A DNA stretch of 64,000 bases from Castellaniella sp040276085 (GTDB taxonomy: Bacteria > Pseudomonadota > Gammaproteobacteria > Burkholderiales > Burkholderiaceae_B), in contig NZ_JBELOK010000006.1 in NCBI RefSeq assembly GCF_040276085.1, positions 62,001 through 126,000 of the forward strand, written 5' to 3'. A program made the translations under genes and the position numbers. Shown here piece by piece: positions 17,931-26,805 of this stretch. The notes below the pieces were generated by a model. The model saw only the letters and a list, made by a program, of their open reading frames with translations. It did no database searches and was not told the DNA's origin. Each line of letters begins with the position of its first letter. Position 1 is the stretch's first letter.

Positions 17931-17950
17931 GGTGGTGTTCCGAGGCAGTG

Positions 17951-17970
17951 GCTGCCGGCGGGCCGGCAGC
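17951..17970. terminator. GC-rich hairpin between mutS and roxA
   Basis: GCTGCCGGC at 17951-17959 pairs with GCCGGCAGC at 17962-17970. It lies in the 48-base gap after the mutS stop on the minus strand. It could end or weaken transcription from mutS into roxA; no T-tract is present. Confidence 0.4.
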
Positions 17971-17978
17971 GCCGCCGG

Positions 17979-20570
17979 TTACAGGAAATCCCGGCGCAAT
18001 TGATAAACGAGTTCGAGCGCCTCGCGTGGGCTGAGTGTGTCCGGGTCGAGGGCCTTCAGGGCTGTTTTCAGCGGCGAGTCGGCGTCATTATCTTCTTCTT
18101 CCACCTGCTGGATGAACAGGGAAAGCTGTGAATCTGGGCGGCTTCTGGCCTCGAGCTCGGCCAACTCTTTGCGGGCATGCCGGATCACCACCGGAGGAAT
18201 GCCGGCGCGCTGGGCAACGTGCAGCCCGTAACTTTGGCTGGCTGGACCGGGGCGCACCTCGTGCAGGAAGACGATGCCGTCAGGCGCATCGGCGGCAGCC
18301 AGGTGAATGTTGTTTACACCGTGTGCTTTTTCTGGCAGGCGGGTGATTTCGAAGTAATGCGTGGCAAAAAGCGTAAGGGCCCGATTGTGGGTGAGCAGGC
18401 GGTGGGCGATGGCCCATGCCAGGGCCAGGCCGTCGTAAGTGGACGTGCCGCGGCCGATTTCGTCCATCAGCACCAGGCTGTGAGGAGTGGCAGCAGACAA
18501 AATCACGGCTGCTTCCATCATTTCCATCATGAAGGTCGAGCGGCCACCGGCAAGGTCGTCAGCGGCGCCGATGCGGGTGAAGATGCGATCGAGCGGGCCA
18601 ATACGGGCCTGGCGGGCCGGCACATAACTGCCAATGCGTGCCAATAGCGCAATCAGGGCGACTTGGCGCATATAGGTGGATTTGCCCCCCATATTGGGGC
18701 CGGTGATCAGCAGCATGCGCCGCTCTTCGTGCATCGTGCAGTCGTTGGGGGTAAAGACTTCGAGGCTGTGCTCGACCACAGGATGGCGTCCAGCCTGGAT
18801 CTCGAGACAGCTGTCTGCGCAGAGCTCGGGCGCGATCCATTGGTGGGCCTGCGCATGGTAGGCCAGTGCCGCCAGCGCGTCGATGCGTGCCAGGGCGGCG
18901 GCGCAACGGGCCAGTGCGGGTGCGTGTGCGGCGCATTGCATCAGCACTTGTTCAAACAGTATTTTTTCGCGGGCCAGGCCGCGCTCACGTGCCGACAGCA
19001 CTTTATCTTCCCAGGATTTGAGCTCTGGTGTGATGTAGCGCTCGACATTTTTGAGTGTCTGGCGACGGCGGTAGTCGGCGGGCACTTTATCAGCTTGCCC
19101 CCGGCTGACTTCAATAAAAAAGCCGTGTACCCGGTTGTATTCGACCTTGAGGTTGCTGATGCCGGTGCGCTCGCGTTCGCGCGTTTCGATCTCCAGTAAA
19201 AAGGCACCATTGTCGCCCGCCAGTTGCCGCAGGGCATCCAGCTCTGTGTCGTAGGATGGGGCAATCACGCCGCCATCGCGCACCATCAGGGCGGGTTCTG
19301 GGGCAATCGCCGCCTGCAGGATCTCGGCCAGTGCCGGGGCGACAGGTATCTCTGACAGATCATCTGCCAGCAGGCCGTGTGCCTGAAAGGCGCCGTGTGT
19401 CTGTTGGGCCAGCGGCGGCAGAAGAACCAGCGCATCGCGCAGGCTGGCAAGTTCGCGCGGGCGGATGGTGCCCAGTGCCAGGCGTGTCGCCATGCGTTCG
19501 ATGTCGGGCAAGGTGCGTAGTTGGCCGCGCAGGGTGTCCAGTGCTTGGCTGTCTTGCGGTGACAGCAGCAGGGTGATCGCGTCCTGGCGGGCCTGCACCC
19601 GGACGTTGTCGCGCAAGGGCGATTGCAGCCAGCGCCGCAGTTGCCGGCTGCCCATGGGCGTACAGGCATGGTCGATGGTACTGAATACTGTTGGACCGTC
19701 TGTTTGGTTCAGGGTCTCGGTAATCTCTAGATTGCGCCGTGTGGCCGGGTCAAGAATCACGTAGTCGCTGTGGCTGTCGGCGGCCAGGCCTTGCAGGTGC
19801 TTAAGGGACTGGGCTTGCGTGGCACTGACATAGCGCAGCAGTGCGCCGGCGGCGCACAAGGCGGCAGGCTGATCGTCCAGGCCAAACGCACCGGTGTCGC
19901 TCAGGCCAAAGTGCTGCAGCAGTGTGTCGCGTGCGCCATCAGCCTGAAAGTGCCAGTCGGGGACCCGGCTGATGGCTGCATCCAGATGGCTGCCTTCCAG
20001 CAATTGGGTGTCTTCTGTATCGGCGCACACAATCTCTGCCGGGGCAATGCGGGCCAGTTCAGTGTCCAGCAGCGCGGGCGTGCTTTGACAGGCCTTGAAT
20101 TCGCCGTTGGCCAGGTTCATCCAGGCCAGGCCAATTTGGGTATGGCCACGGCTCTGTATGGACACCCAGGCCGCGATGATGCGGTCTTCGCGTGCGGGCA
20201 ACAGCGCGTCGTCGGTCAGCGTGCCTGGCGTCACCACGCGGACAATCTTGCGTTCGACTGGCCCTTTGCTGGCGGCAGGGTCGCCCACTTGTTCGCAGAT
20301 GGCGATGGATTCTCCCAGTGCCACCAGCCGGGCCAGATAGCTTTCCATGGCGTGGTGCGGTACCCCGGCCATGGGAATGGGCGCGCCATTGGACGTGCCT
20401 CGCTTGGTCAGCGTCAGATTCAGCAGACGCGCGCCGCGCTCGGCATCCTCGTAGAACATCTCGTAGAAGTCACCCATGCGGTAGAACAGCAGGTGTGAGC
20501 CCGCCTGCGCCTTGAGTTCGAGGTATTGGCGCATCATGGGGGTGTGGTTGGAGAGATCAGGGGTGGTCAT
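17979..20570 (-). CDS. mutS: DNA mismatch repair protein MutS
   Basis: Mismatch-recognition ATPase of 863 residues, the usual length. The mismatch-binding N-terminus contains HTPMMRQYLELKAQ and the conserved Phe/Glu pair in YRMGDFYEMFYEDA. The Walker A motif GPNMGGKSTYMRQ is near residue 623, and Walker B (LVLMDEIGRGTST) and the ATHYFE switch follow. No frameshift is seen. It is 103 bases downstream of the G3E GTPase gene on the same strand. Confidence 0.97.
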   Translation of the reverse strand: MTTPDLSNHTPMMRQYLELKAQAGSHLLFYRMGDFYEMFYEDAERGARLLNLTLTKRGTSNGAPIPMAGVPHHAMESYLARLVALGESIAICEQVGDPAASKGPVERKIVRVVTPGTLTDDALLPAREDRIIAAWVSIQSRGHTQIGLAWMNLANGEFKACQSTPALLDTELARIAPAEIVCADTEDTQLLEGSHLDAAISRVPDWHFQADGARDTLLQHFGLSDTGAFGLDDQPAALCAAGALLRYVSATQAQSLKHLQGLAADSHSDYVILDPATRRNLEITETLNQTDGPTVFSTIDHACTPMGSRQLRRWLQSPLRDNVRVQARQDAITLLLSPQDSQALDTLRGQLRTLPDIERMATRLALGTIRPRELASLRDALVLLPPLAQQTHGAFQAHGLLADDLSEIPVAPALAEILQAAIAPEPALMVRDGGVIAPSYDTELDALRQLAGDNGAFLLEIETRERERTGISNLKVEYNRVHGFFIEVSRGQADKVPADYRRRQTLKNVERYITPELKSWEDKVLSARERGLAREKILFEQVLMQCAAHAPALARCAAALARIDALAALAYHAQAHQWIAPELCADSCLEIQAGRHPVVEHSLEVFTPNDCTMHEERRMLLITGPNMGGKSTYMRQVALIALLARIGSYVPARQARIGPLDRIFTRIGAADDLAGGRSTFMMEMMEAAVILSAATPHSLVLMDEIGRGTSTYDGLALAWAIAHRLLTHNRALTLFATHYFEITRLPEKAHGVNNIHLAAADAPDGIVFLHEVRPGPASQSYGLHVAQRAGIPPVVIRHARKELAELEARSRPDSQLSLFIQQVEEEDNDADSPLKTALKALDPDTLSPREALELVYQLRRDFL

Positions 20571-20673
20571 GCGCGAGGGATACGGTGGCGGTTGGGGGTT
20601 GAAACCGTATTATCGTCGATGATGCAGGTGGGTGATGTAAGCGAGGCTGTCGGATGCCTCAATCCCCCAGGTT

Positions 20674-21717
20674 TTAAGACAAAGAGCCACGTAAAACGTG
20701 CAAAGTCTCCTCAATCTCGTGCCTGCTGACGTCGCGGGTGATAAAAACCAGGCGCGAGCGCCGATCCGCATCGGGCCAGGCAGGGAGCGTGGTGGGCGGA
20801 TAAAGGATGTGCTGCACACCGTGGATGACCACAGGTTGGTCTTGGTCCTGGATATTCAGGATGCCTTTGATGCGCAGAATATTGGTGCCAACAAGATTCA
20901 GCAATAATTCAAGCCAGGCATCGAGTGAGCCCTCGGAAATCGGCTCGTCCACGGTAAAACAAAAAGCCTGGATATGATCATCATGGTGGGTAGTTCCGTG
21001 GTGGTGGGCAGCGGCATCTCGTTGGGCATCCTCCCGGTACGCTGCTTCGTGCAGCCACTGCTTCACATCAGGTGTCTTCCCGTCAGTTGAAAACAAACCG
21101 AGATCCAGCACGTTGCTTGCCGCAATCTCGCCACGCTTAATGATATGGCGCGGTGCCGCCGGGTTGATGGCATCCAGCCGCTGCAGCAGGGTTTGGCGTT
21201 GGTCGTTGTCCACCATATCCGCTTTTGTCAGTAATAGGCAATCTGCGATGGCGGCCTGGCGCACAGCCTCTGGATGACGGTCCAGCGTGGCGTTGCCGGT
21301 AGCCAGATCTACCGTGGCCACGATGCCGTCCAGGCGATAGTGCTTGGCCACCTGTGGGTGCGTCATCAGCGTGTGGATGATGGGGGCGGGGTCGGCCAGG
21401 CCCGTGGTTTCGATCAGAACACGGCGAAACTGCCGCCGGCCGTTGCGCGAGAAGCGCCATGTAATGTCGCGCAGGGTCTGGGCCAGATCGCTGCGGATGG
21501 TGCAGCATAGGCAACCGCTGCTCATCTCCATGACGGGATTCTCGGTGCTATGGGCCACCAGCATGTGGTCCAGCGGCATCTCGCCAAACTCGTTGATGAT
21601 GACCAGCGCGTCCGCCAACTCGGCTTGGCGCACCAGATGATTCAGTACCGTGGTTTTGCCGCTGCCCAGAAAACCGGTTAATAGCGTGACGGGTATCAGG
21701 CTTGGGGTTGTGTTCAT
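20674..21717 (-). CDS. CobW/G3E-family GTPase (putative metal chaperone, YjiA-like)
   Basis: A 347-residue G3E P-loop GTPase. Walker A is GFLGSGKTT at 15-23, the metal-binding CxCC motif is C69-L-C-C72 in SSGCLCCTI, and LLTKADMVD supplies the guanine-specificity element. A His-rich loop (AAHHHGTTHHDDH) is near residue 240, followed by the CobW C-terminal domain. Family members deliver zinc, cobalt or other metals; the His loop suggests zinc or nickel handling. A perfect 12-base palindrome, CTGGGTACCCAG, lies 26 bases upstream at 21743-21754. Confidence 0.88.
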   Translation of the reverse strand: MNTTPSLIPVTLLTGFLGSGKTTVLNHLVRQAELADALVIINEFGEMPLDHMLVAHSTENPVMEMSSGCLCCTIRSDLAQTLRDITWRFSRNGRRQFRRVLIETTGLADPAPIIHTLMTHPQVAKHYRLDGIVATVDLATGNATLDRHPEAVRQAAIADCLLLTKADMVDNDQRQTLLQRLDAINPAAPRHIIKRGEIAASNVLDLGLFSTDGKTPDVKQWLHEAAYREDAQRDAAAHHHGTTHHDDHIQAFCFTVDEPISEGSLDAWLELLLNLVGTNILRIKGILNIQDQDQPVVIHGVQHILYPPTTLPAWPDADRRSRLVFITRDVSRHEIEETLHVLRGSLS

Positions 21718-21919
21718 AACTCTTTGCTTGAGAGGGGTGTGCCTGGGTACCCAGCGGGCCTGTGGCCTGAGATAGAGGTAGGTTTAGGCTGGGCTGCCTG
21801 TCGCAGAGAAGGCATCGGCACAGTAAGCGGGCAACACGGTATTATCGTCCAAATCTTTTGTCTCCCAGAGTGTTGGCAGCGTGTCTGGCCACTTTGGGTG
21901 TCCCGCCAAGGAGACCGTT

Positions 21920-23080
21920 TTGCCATCCCTGCAACAGATCACCTGTGTTGATGATTTCCAGCGTCTGGCGCGCCGCCGGGTGCCGCGCATGTTTTACGAC
22001 TATGTGGATTCGGGCTCCTGGACAGAAAGCACCTATCGTGCCAACCACGCCGATCTTCAGGCGCTTAAATTTCGCCAGCGTGTGGCCCGCAATATCGAGC
22101 ACCGCCATTTGCGCAGCACCTTGCTGGGCGAGGATTACGCCATGCCGCTTGCGCTGGCGCCCACAGGGCTGACCGGCATGCAGCGCGCAGATGGCGAGAT
22201 CCTGGCAGCGCGGGCAGCCGAGCGCTTTGGGGTGCCCTTTACCTTATCCACCATGAGTATCTGCTCGATCGAGGAGGTGGCCGCGCACACCAGCCGGCCG
22301 TTCTGGTTTCAGCTGTACGTGATGCGGGATCGTGAGTTCATCGGTCGCCTGATCGACCGCGCCCGCAAGGCGGGGTGCTCGGCCCTGATGGTGACCATGG
22401 ATCTGCAGGTGCTGGGCCAGCGCCACAAAGACATCAAGAACGGGCTGTCCACGCCGCCCAGGCCCACCATTGCCAATCTGCTCAATCTGGCGACCAAGCC
22501 GGCCTGGTGCTGGCAGATGTTGCATACCCGGCGTCGGGTGATGGGCAATATCGTGGGGCATGCCCAAGGGGTCAGTGATATGCGCTCTCTGGCGGTCTGG
22601 ACTGCCGAGCAATTTGATCCGGCGCTTGGCTGGGCCGATCTGGCCTGGATCAAAGAGCGCTGGGGCGGCAAGATCATCGTCAAGGGTGTCATGGATGCCG
22701 AAGATGCGCGCCTGGCCGTACAGGCGGGTGCCGATGCGATCGTGGTGTCCAACCATGGCGGGCGTCAGCTGGATGGTGCGCCATCCACGATTTCGGCGCT
22801 GTCACCTATTGTGCGTGCGGTGGGTAGCCAGGCCGAAGTCTGGATGGATGGCGGGATCCGCAGCGGCCAGGATGTGCTGCGCGCGCTGGCGATGGGCGCG
22901 CGCGGGGTGCTGGTGGGCCGCGCATTTCTGTATGCCCTGGGTGCCCTCGGAGAGGCCGGCGTCAACCGTTGCCTCGAGCTCATCGCCAATGAGCTCAGCG
23001 TCTCGATGGCTTTTTGCGGGCGCACGAAGGTTGGGCAAATCGATGCAGATGTCTTGTTGAATTCTGCGTTGTATTCCTGA
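21920..23080 (+). CDS. lldD: FMN-dependent alpha-hydroxyacid dehydrogenase (L-lactate dehydrogenase, LldD type)
   Basis: Flavin enzyme of about 386 residues that oxidises L-lactate (or a related 2-hydroxyacid) at the membrane. FMN and active-site elements are visible: MFYDYVDSGS, PTGLTGMQRADGE, the catalytic HGGRQLDGAPS segment, and the DGGIRSGQDVLRALAMGARGVLVGR phosphate site. I prefer the TTG at 21920 because AAGGAG lies six bases before it at 21908-21913; an ATG-less extension reaches 21881. It is divergent from the G3E GTPase gene. No lactate permease or lldR regulator lies next to it. Confidence 0.88.
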   Translation: MPSLQQITCVDDFQRLARRRVPRMFYDYVDSGSWTESTYRANHADLQALKFRQRVARNIEHRHLRSTLLGEDYAMPLALAPTGLTGMQRADGEILAARAAERFGVPFTLSTMSICSIEEVAAHTSRPFWFQLYVMRDREFIGRLIDRARKAGCSALMVTMDLQVLGQRHKDIKNGLSTPPRPTIANLLNLATKPAWCWQMLHTRRRVMGNIVGHAQGVSDMRSLAVWTAEQFDPALGWADLAWIKERWGGKIIVKGVMDAEDARLAVQAGADAIVVSNHGGRQLDGAPSTISALSPIVRAVGSQAEVWMDGGIRSGQDVLRALAMGARGVLVGRAFLYALGALGEAGVNRCLELIANELSVSMAFCGRTKVGQIDADVLLNSALYS

Positions 23081-23166
23081 TTCCCTCATTGGTGCTGTGG
23101 TTGGTGTTTTTTTGTCCATGCAACGCAAGTGCTTGATCAATAAGAAAAACCCGGGTTAACCCTTGG

Positions 23167-23204
23167 CTTGTCCAGCGCTTTATCCACAGGAGGCGTGGAT
23201 AAAG
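23167..23204. repeat. DnaA-box-like inverted-repeat cassette, copy A
   Basis: CTTGTCCA at 23167-23174 is followed by CTTTATCCAC at 23178-23187, a 7-base loop, and its exact complement GTGGATAAAG at 23195-23204. The stretch TTATCCACA at 23180-23188 equals the classical DnaA-box consensus. It shares layout with copy B at 23296-23331 (CTTGTCCA-N8-TCCACA-N5-CGTGGA). It lies in a 300-base gene-free region between lldD and mscS, which otherwise shows only T-runs and no gene. Confidence 0.6.
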
Positions 23205-23295
23205 TGGCATAGGCAGTGCCGGGCATCCACTGGTCAATTTATGATCTTGGTTTTCAAGCCCCTGATGTTGCAGGGTAATTTAGGGTGATCCCGTA

Positions 23296-23331
23296 CTTGT
23301 CCAAGACCTTGTCCACATCCTGCGTGGACAA
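23296..23331. repeat. DnaA-box-like inverted-repeat cassette, copy B
   Basis: CTTGTCCA at 23296-23303, then TTGTCCAC at 23309-23316, a 7-base loop, and its exact complement GTGGACAA at 23324-23331. Spacing of every element is identical to copy A 129 bases upstream. It ends about 50 bases before the mscS start codon and could be an operator, a DnaA-binding site, or an RNA hairpin in the mscS leader. Confidence 0.6.
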
Positions 23332-23380
23332 TTCAGGCACGTTAGAATCGCTCTGTGCACATATGCCCGGAGTCAGATTT

Positions 23381-24202
23381 ATGGAACAACTTCAATCTTT
23401 TTGGGCCTCGATGCCCGACATGCGCGGGGCTGCCGTGCATCTCGTGGTGACGCTGCTGATTCTGGTAATTGGCTGGATGGTATCCAATCTGTTGGGCCGC
23501 TGGATGCGGCATGTGGCAGATCGCTCCAGCCGGATTGATCCCACCATCGTCCCCATGGTGCGCACAGTGACTGTGTGGGCGGTACGTATTGTCGTGCTGC
23601 TGGCGGTGCTGGCGCGGCTGGGGGTGCAAACCGCCAGCCTCGTGGCCATGCTGGGTGCTTCTGCCTTGGCCATTGGCCTGGCTTTGCAAGGAACACTGCA
23701 AAATTTTGCTGCAGGCATCATGCTGTTGGTGCTGCGGCCCATACGGGCAGGTGAATACGTTTCGGTTGAAGGCAAGGGTGAGGGCGTGGTGGACGAAATC
23801 GGCCTGTTCATGACACGCCTGGTGTGTATCGATGGGCTGCATCTGCTGTTGCCCAACTCGTTGGTGTGGGGCAGTCCCATCGTCAATTACAGCCGCAACA
23901 AAACACGCCGCATGGACATCCTGATCGGGGTGCGTCACGACGATGATCTGGATGCTGCCTTGGCCATCTTGCGGCAACTGATAGACCAGCATCCGGATGT
24001 GCTGCAGGATCCCCTACCACAGGTGATGGTGATGGAGTATCGCGAAAGCACCATCATGATCAATCTGCGCCTATGGACGCTGTCTGATCTCTTTTGGGAT
24101 GTGCGCTTTGATTTGCAACGCAAGGCGCCGCAGGTGCTGCGCGAAGCAGGCCTGCGCAGCCCCATCCCCTTGAGAGAGGTTCGCACCATAGACGCAGCCT
24201 AG
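23381..24202 (+). CDS. Small-conductance mechanosensitive channel (MscS family)
   Basis: Inner-membrane tension-gated channel of 273 residues. Three helices are followed by the pore-lining helix ALAIGLALQGTLQNFAAGIMLLVLRP, whose Gly/Ala pattern and QGTLQNFAAG block are characteristic, and by the cytoplasmic beta domain (VSVEGKGEGVVDEIGLFMTRLVC). Start at the ATG 23381 behind CCGGAGTC; an upstream ATG-equivalent frame begins at 23285 but adds no conserved sequence. The two repeat cassettes lie directly upstream. Confidence 0.92.
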   Translation: MEQLQSFWASMPDMRGAAVHLVVTLLILVIGWMVSNLLGRWMRHVADRSSRIDPTIVPMVRTVTVWAVRIVVLLAVLARLGVQTASLVAMLGASALAIGLALQGTLQNFAAGIMLLVLRPIRAGEYVSVEGKGEGVVDEIGLFMTRLVCIDGLHLLLPNSLVWGSPIVNYSRNKTRRMDILIGVRHDDDLDAALAILRQLIDQHPDVLQDPLPQVMVMEYRESTIMINLRLWTLSDLFWDVRFDLQRKAPQVLREAGLRSPIPLREVRTIDAA

Positions 24203-24220
24203 GCGCGGCAAGGCCGCGCC
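24202..24220. terminator. Hairpin between convergent mscS and cysE
   Basis: GGCGCGGC at 24202-24209 and GCCGCGCC at 24213-24220 form an 8-base GC stem with a 3-base loop immediately after the mscS stop and just before the cysE stop on the other strand. A two-way terminator is likely, though without T-tract. Confidence 0.55.
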
Positions 24221-24224
24221 AGGC

Positions 24225-25139
24225 TTACTCCACCATGCGGTTCAGGCGCTCGGCGTCCAACGGGCGCTGGCCGTTTTCTATCCGCTGGCCAAGGTCTTCC
24301 ATTGCCTGGCACAAACGGTGGATGCGCGCATCCTGTTGTGCGGTGTGGTTGATCAGCTCGTGCAGCACTTTCACCAGTGGGTCGTCATCGGATCGACCCA
24401 CCCCATAGGGTGCAAACTCGTCGTTGCCGCTGGCATCACCGGAGGCGTTGTCAGCGGCCTGACCCCGCTGCAACAAAGCCTGTAGTGGTTGGGCAGACCA
24501 GTCTGTCACACAAGGGATCTCGGTATTTTGTGCCGCCACCGTTGCGGCGGCTGCATCGTGGGTATCTGCGGGCGCGGCGTTGCCGGCCTGGGCTGGTTGC
24601 GGAGACTTCTTGGCAGAGTGATCCTGGGGCAGGATGATGCGGGCAGGGTTGCCCACCGCGGTGGCCCCGGCCGGCACAGGCTTGATGACTACCGCATTGG
24701 ATCCTATCCGTGCGTGGGCACCAACGGTAAAGCCGCCAAGAATCTGGGCGCCTGCGCCCACCACCACGCCTTCTTCCAGTGTAGGGTGGCGCTTCTCGCC
24801 CTTGTAAAGACGCGTGCCACCCAGGGTGACGCCCTGATAAATGGTGCAATCGTCACCGATCTCGGCAGTTTCACCGATCACCACCCCAAACCCGTGATCA
24901 ATGAATACGCGCCGGCCAATCTGTGCCCCCGGATGTATCTCGATGCCGGTAAGCAGGCGTCCGATGTGCGACAAAAAACGCCCGGCCCAGTACCAGCCTC
25001 TGGTCCAGAGGCCATGTGCGGCGCGGTGAATCAGGATGGCATGCAGCCCCGGATAGCACGTCAGGATTTCGATACGGCTGCGGGCGGCGGGGTCACGCTG
25101 GTGGATGCAGGCGATTTCTTCGCGGAGTTGGTCAAACAT
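24225..25139 (-). CDS. cysE: Serine O-acetyltransferase with long C-terminal tail
   Basis: Makes O-acetylserine for cysteine synthesis. Residues 1-65 form the short helical N-terminus typical of the EpsC/Burkholderiales type, and residues about 65-178 form a left-handed beta-helix of hexapeptide repeats with the active-site segment FIDHGFGVVIGETAEIGDD and the HPTLEEGVVVGAGA turn. The remaining roughly 125 residues are an Ala/Gln-rich linker followed by a predicted helix (DDDPLVKVLHELINHTAQQ). The usual C-terminal Ile that anchors CysE to CysK is missing. It lies 6 bases downstream of the trmJ-like gene on the same strand. Confidence 0.9.
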   Translation of the reverse strand: MFDQLREEIACIHQRDPAARSRIEILTCYPGLHAILIHRAAHGLWTRGWYWAGRFLSHIGRLLTGIEIHPGAQIGRRVFIDHGFGVVIGETAEIGDDCTIYQGVTLGGTRLYKGEKRHPTLEEGVVVGAGAQILGGFTVGAHARIGSNAVVIKPVPAGATAVGNPARIILPQDHSAKKSPQPAQAGNAAPADTHDAAAATVAAQNTEIPCVTDWSAQPLQALLQRGQAADNASGDASGNDEFAPYGVGRSDDDPLVKVLHELINHTAQQDARIHRLCQAMEDLGQRIENGQRPLDAERLNRMVE

Positions 25140-25145
25140 AGTGAT

Positions 25146-25973
25146 TTATGAATTGTCCTGGTGGGAGGCTGTCTTGGCCGTGCGGATCATGGCAGTGCAC
25201 ATGCCTCGCAGCATATCAACTTCGTCCACACTGATGTGGCTGCGTGTCCACAGGTGTTGCATCCGAGGCAGCAATTTTTTAGGGTGTTTGGGATCCAGAA
25301 ACCCGATCGCGACCAGCGCTTGCCCAAAGTGTTCTACCAGGGCGTGGATGCGCTCGTTGCTGGCGGGGTCTGTTCCCGGGTTGTGACGGCCATGCGTATC
25401 TGGCAGGCGTGCCTCGTGTGTGAGGGGCAGCAGGGCGTAGCGCATTTCCCAGGCGGCCAGTTGCAGCGCCTGAGACACATTAAGCGAGCTGTAGGCCGGG
25501 TTGGCCGGGATGTGGCACACCTGCTGGCAAAGCAGGATGTCTTCGTTGGACAGCCCCGAGCGCTCGGTGCCCAGCACGATGGCGATTTCTGTGTCGGGTG
25601 TACTGCCCAGTGCCTGGGCCGATTGCAGTGCGGCTTCGCGGATATCGCAGGGGGGGGCTCCCAAGGCTCGTGCCCGGGCCGTCAGGGCAAAGGCCAGTGT
25701 GCTGGGCCCCAGGGCTGCAGACAAATCAGGGTGGATCTGTGTGCGCTCAAGAACGTCTGTGGCGCCGCTGGCCAGTGCCTGGGCGTCTGCGTGCTGGCAG
25801 ATCTCGGGGTTGGCTGGGGCCACCAGATGCAGGTGTTCGAATCCCATGGTTTTGATGGCGCGCGCTGCCGAACCTACGTTGCCGGGATGGCTGGGGCTGA
25901 CCATGATGAAGCGCACATGAGCGAAGGGATTAGGCCCGCTGGAGGGGAAATCGGAGGAATCTGGCAGAGTCAT
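25146..25973 (-). CDS. trmJ: TrmJ-type tRNA 2'-O-methyltransferase (SPOUT)
   Basis: A 275-residue SPOUT-class RNA methyltransferase. The N-terminal substrate region is RFIMVSPSHPGNVGSAARAIKTMGF, and the knotted SAM-binding site includes IVLGTERSGLSNEDI and HIPANPAYSSLNVSQALQ. These features match TrmJ, which methylates position 32 of several tRNAs, although rRNA-directed relatives cannot be fully excluded. It is divergent from suhB with only 40 bases between the starts and is followed by cysE. Confidence 0.88.
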   Translation of the reverse strand: MTLPDSSDFPSSGPNPFAHVRFIMVSPSHPGNVGSAARAIKTMGFEHLHLVAPANPEICQHADAQALASGATDVLERTQIHPDLSAALGPSTLAFALTARARALGAPPCDIREAALQSAQALGSTPDTEIAIVLGTERSGLSNEDILLCQQVCHIPANPAYSSLNVSQALQLAAWEMRYALLPLTHEARLPDTHGRHNPGTDPASNERIHALVEHFGQALVAIGFLDPKHPKKLLPRMQHLWTRSHISVDEVDMLRGMCTAMIRTAKTASHQDNS

Positions 25974-26013
25974 TTAAAATAGGAAGTTATTTACCCGTGA
26001 TCTTTGGAAACTT

Positions 26014-26796
26014 ATGCACCCGATGCTTAACACCGCCATCAAGGCGGCACGCCGCGCAGGCGCCATTATTAACCGCGCCAGCCTGGATCTCGAACGCCTG
26101 AACGTAGCGCGCAAGGGACCCAAAGACTACGTCACGGAAGTCGACCGCGCCGCTGAAGAATCCATCATCGACATTTTACGCACAGCCTACCCCGAGCACG
26201 GGTTTCTGGGTGAAGAATCCGGCGAACACGCCGCGGCAGGTACAGGTGCCCAGGCAGAATTCCAGTGGATCATCGATCCCCTGGACGGTACCACCAACTT
26301 CATTCATGGGTTTCAGCATTACGCCGTCTCCATTGCGTTAATGCATCGTGGCCAGGCTGCGCACGTGGTTATTTACGACCCCTCCCGCAACGAGATGTTC
26401 ACAGCCAGCCGCGGCAGTGGTGCTTTTCTCAACGACCGCCGGGTTCGGGTCTCGTCCTGCCTGCGATACCACGATGCCTTGCTGGCCTCGCATATCCCAC
26501 AATCCACCGCGCTGCCTGCAACGTCTCCTTATGTGTCCCTGTTGGCCGATTGCGCAGCTGCACGGCGTACAGGTTCTACGGTGCTTGATCTGGCCTGGGT
26601 GGCGTGCGGCCGTCTCGACGGCTTTTGTGGCGTCGGCCTGAAGCCCTGGGATATGGCGGCAGGCAGCCTGCTGATTCTCGAAGCCGGTGGCCTCATTGCC
26701 GATTTTGACGGCGAGCAAGCCTGGCTTCAGTCTGGCAACGTGCTGGCGGCAACGCCCAAGATATTTGCCCAGATGATTTCACACTGGCAAGCCTGA
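26014..26796 (+). CDS. suhB: Inositol monophosphatase-family protein (SuhB)
   Basis: Magnesium-dependent phosphatase of 260 residues. Motif GEESGE (residues 66-71) and DPLDGTTNF (88-96) supply the metal ligands, and the KPWDMAAG segment near residue 209 supplies the third Asp. In proteobacteria SuhB also acts in rRNA antitermination with NusA/B/G, so both roles are possible. It is divergent from trmJ, an order seen in related genomes, and followed by a TerC/CorC gene 9 bases downstream. Confidence 0.92.
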   Translation: MHPMLNTAIKAARRAGAIINRASLDLERLNVARKGPKDYVTEVDRAAEESIIDILRTAYPEHGFLGEESGEHAAAGTGAQAEFQWIIDPLDGTTNFIHGFQHYAVSIALMHRGQAAHVVIYDPSRNEMFTASRGSGAFLNDRRVRVSSCLRYHDALLASHIPQSTALPATSPYVSLLADCAAARRTGSTVLDLAWVACGRLDGFCGVGLKPWDMAAGSLLILEAGGLIADFDGEQAWLQSGNVLAATPKIFAQMISHWQA

Positions 26797-26805
26797 TAAG
26801 GATTC

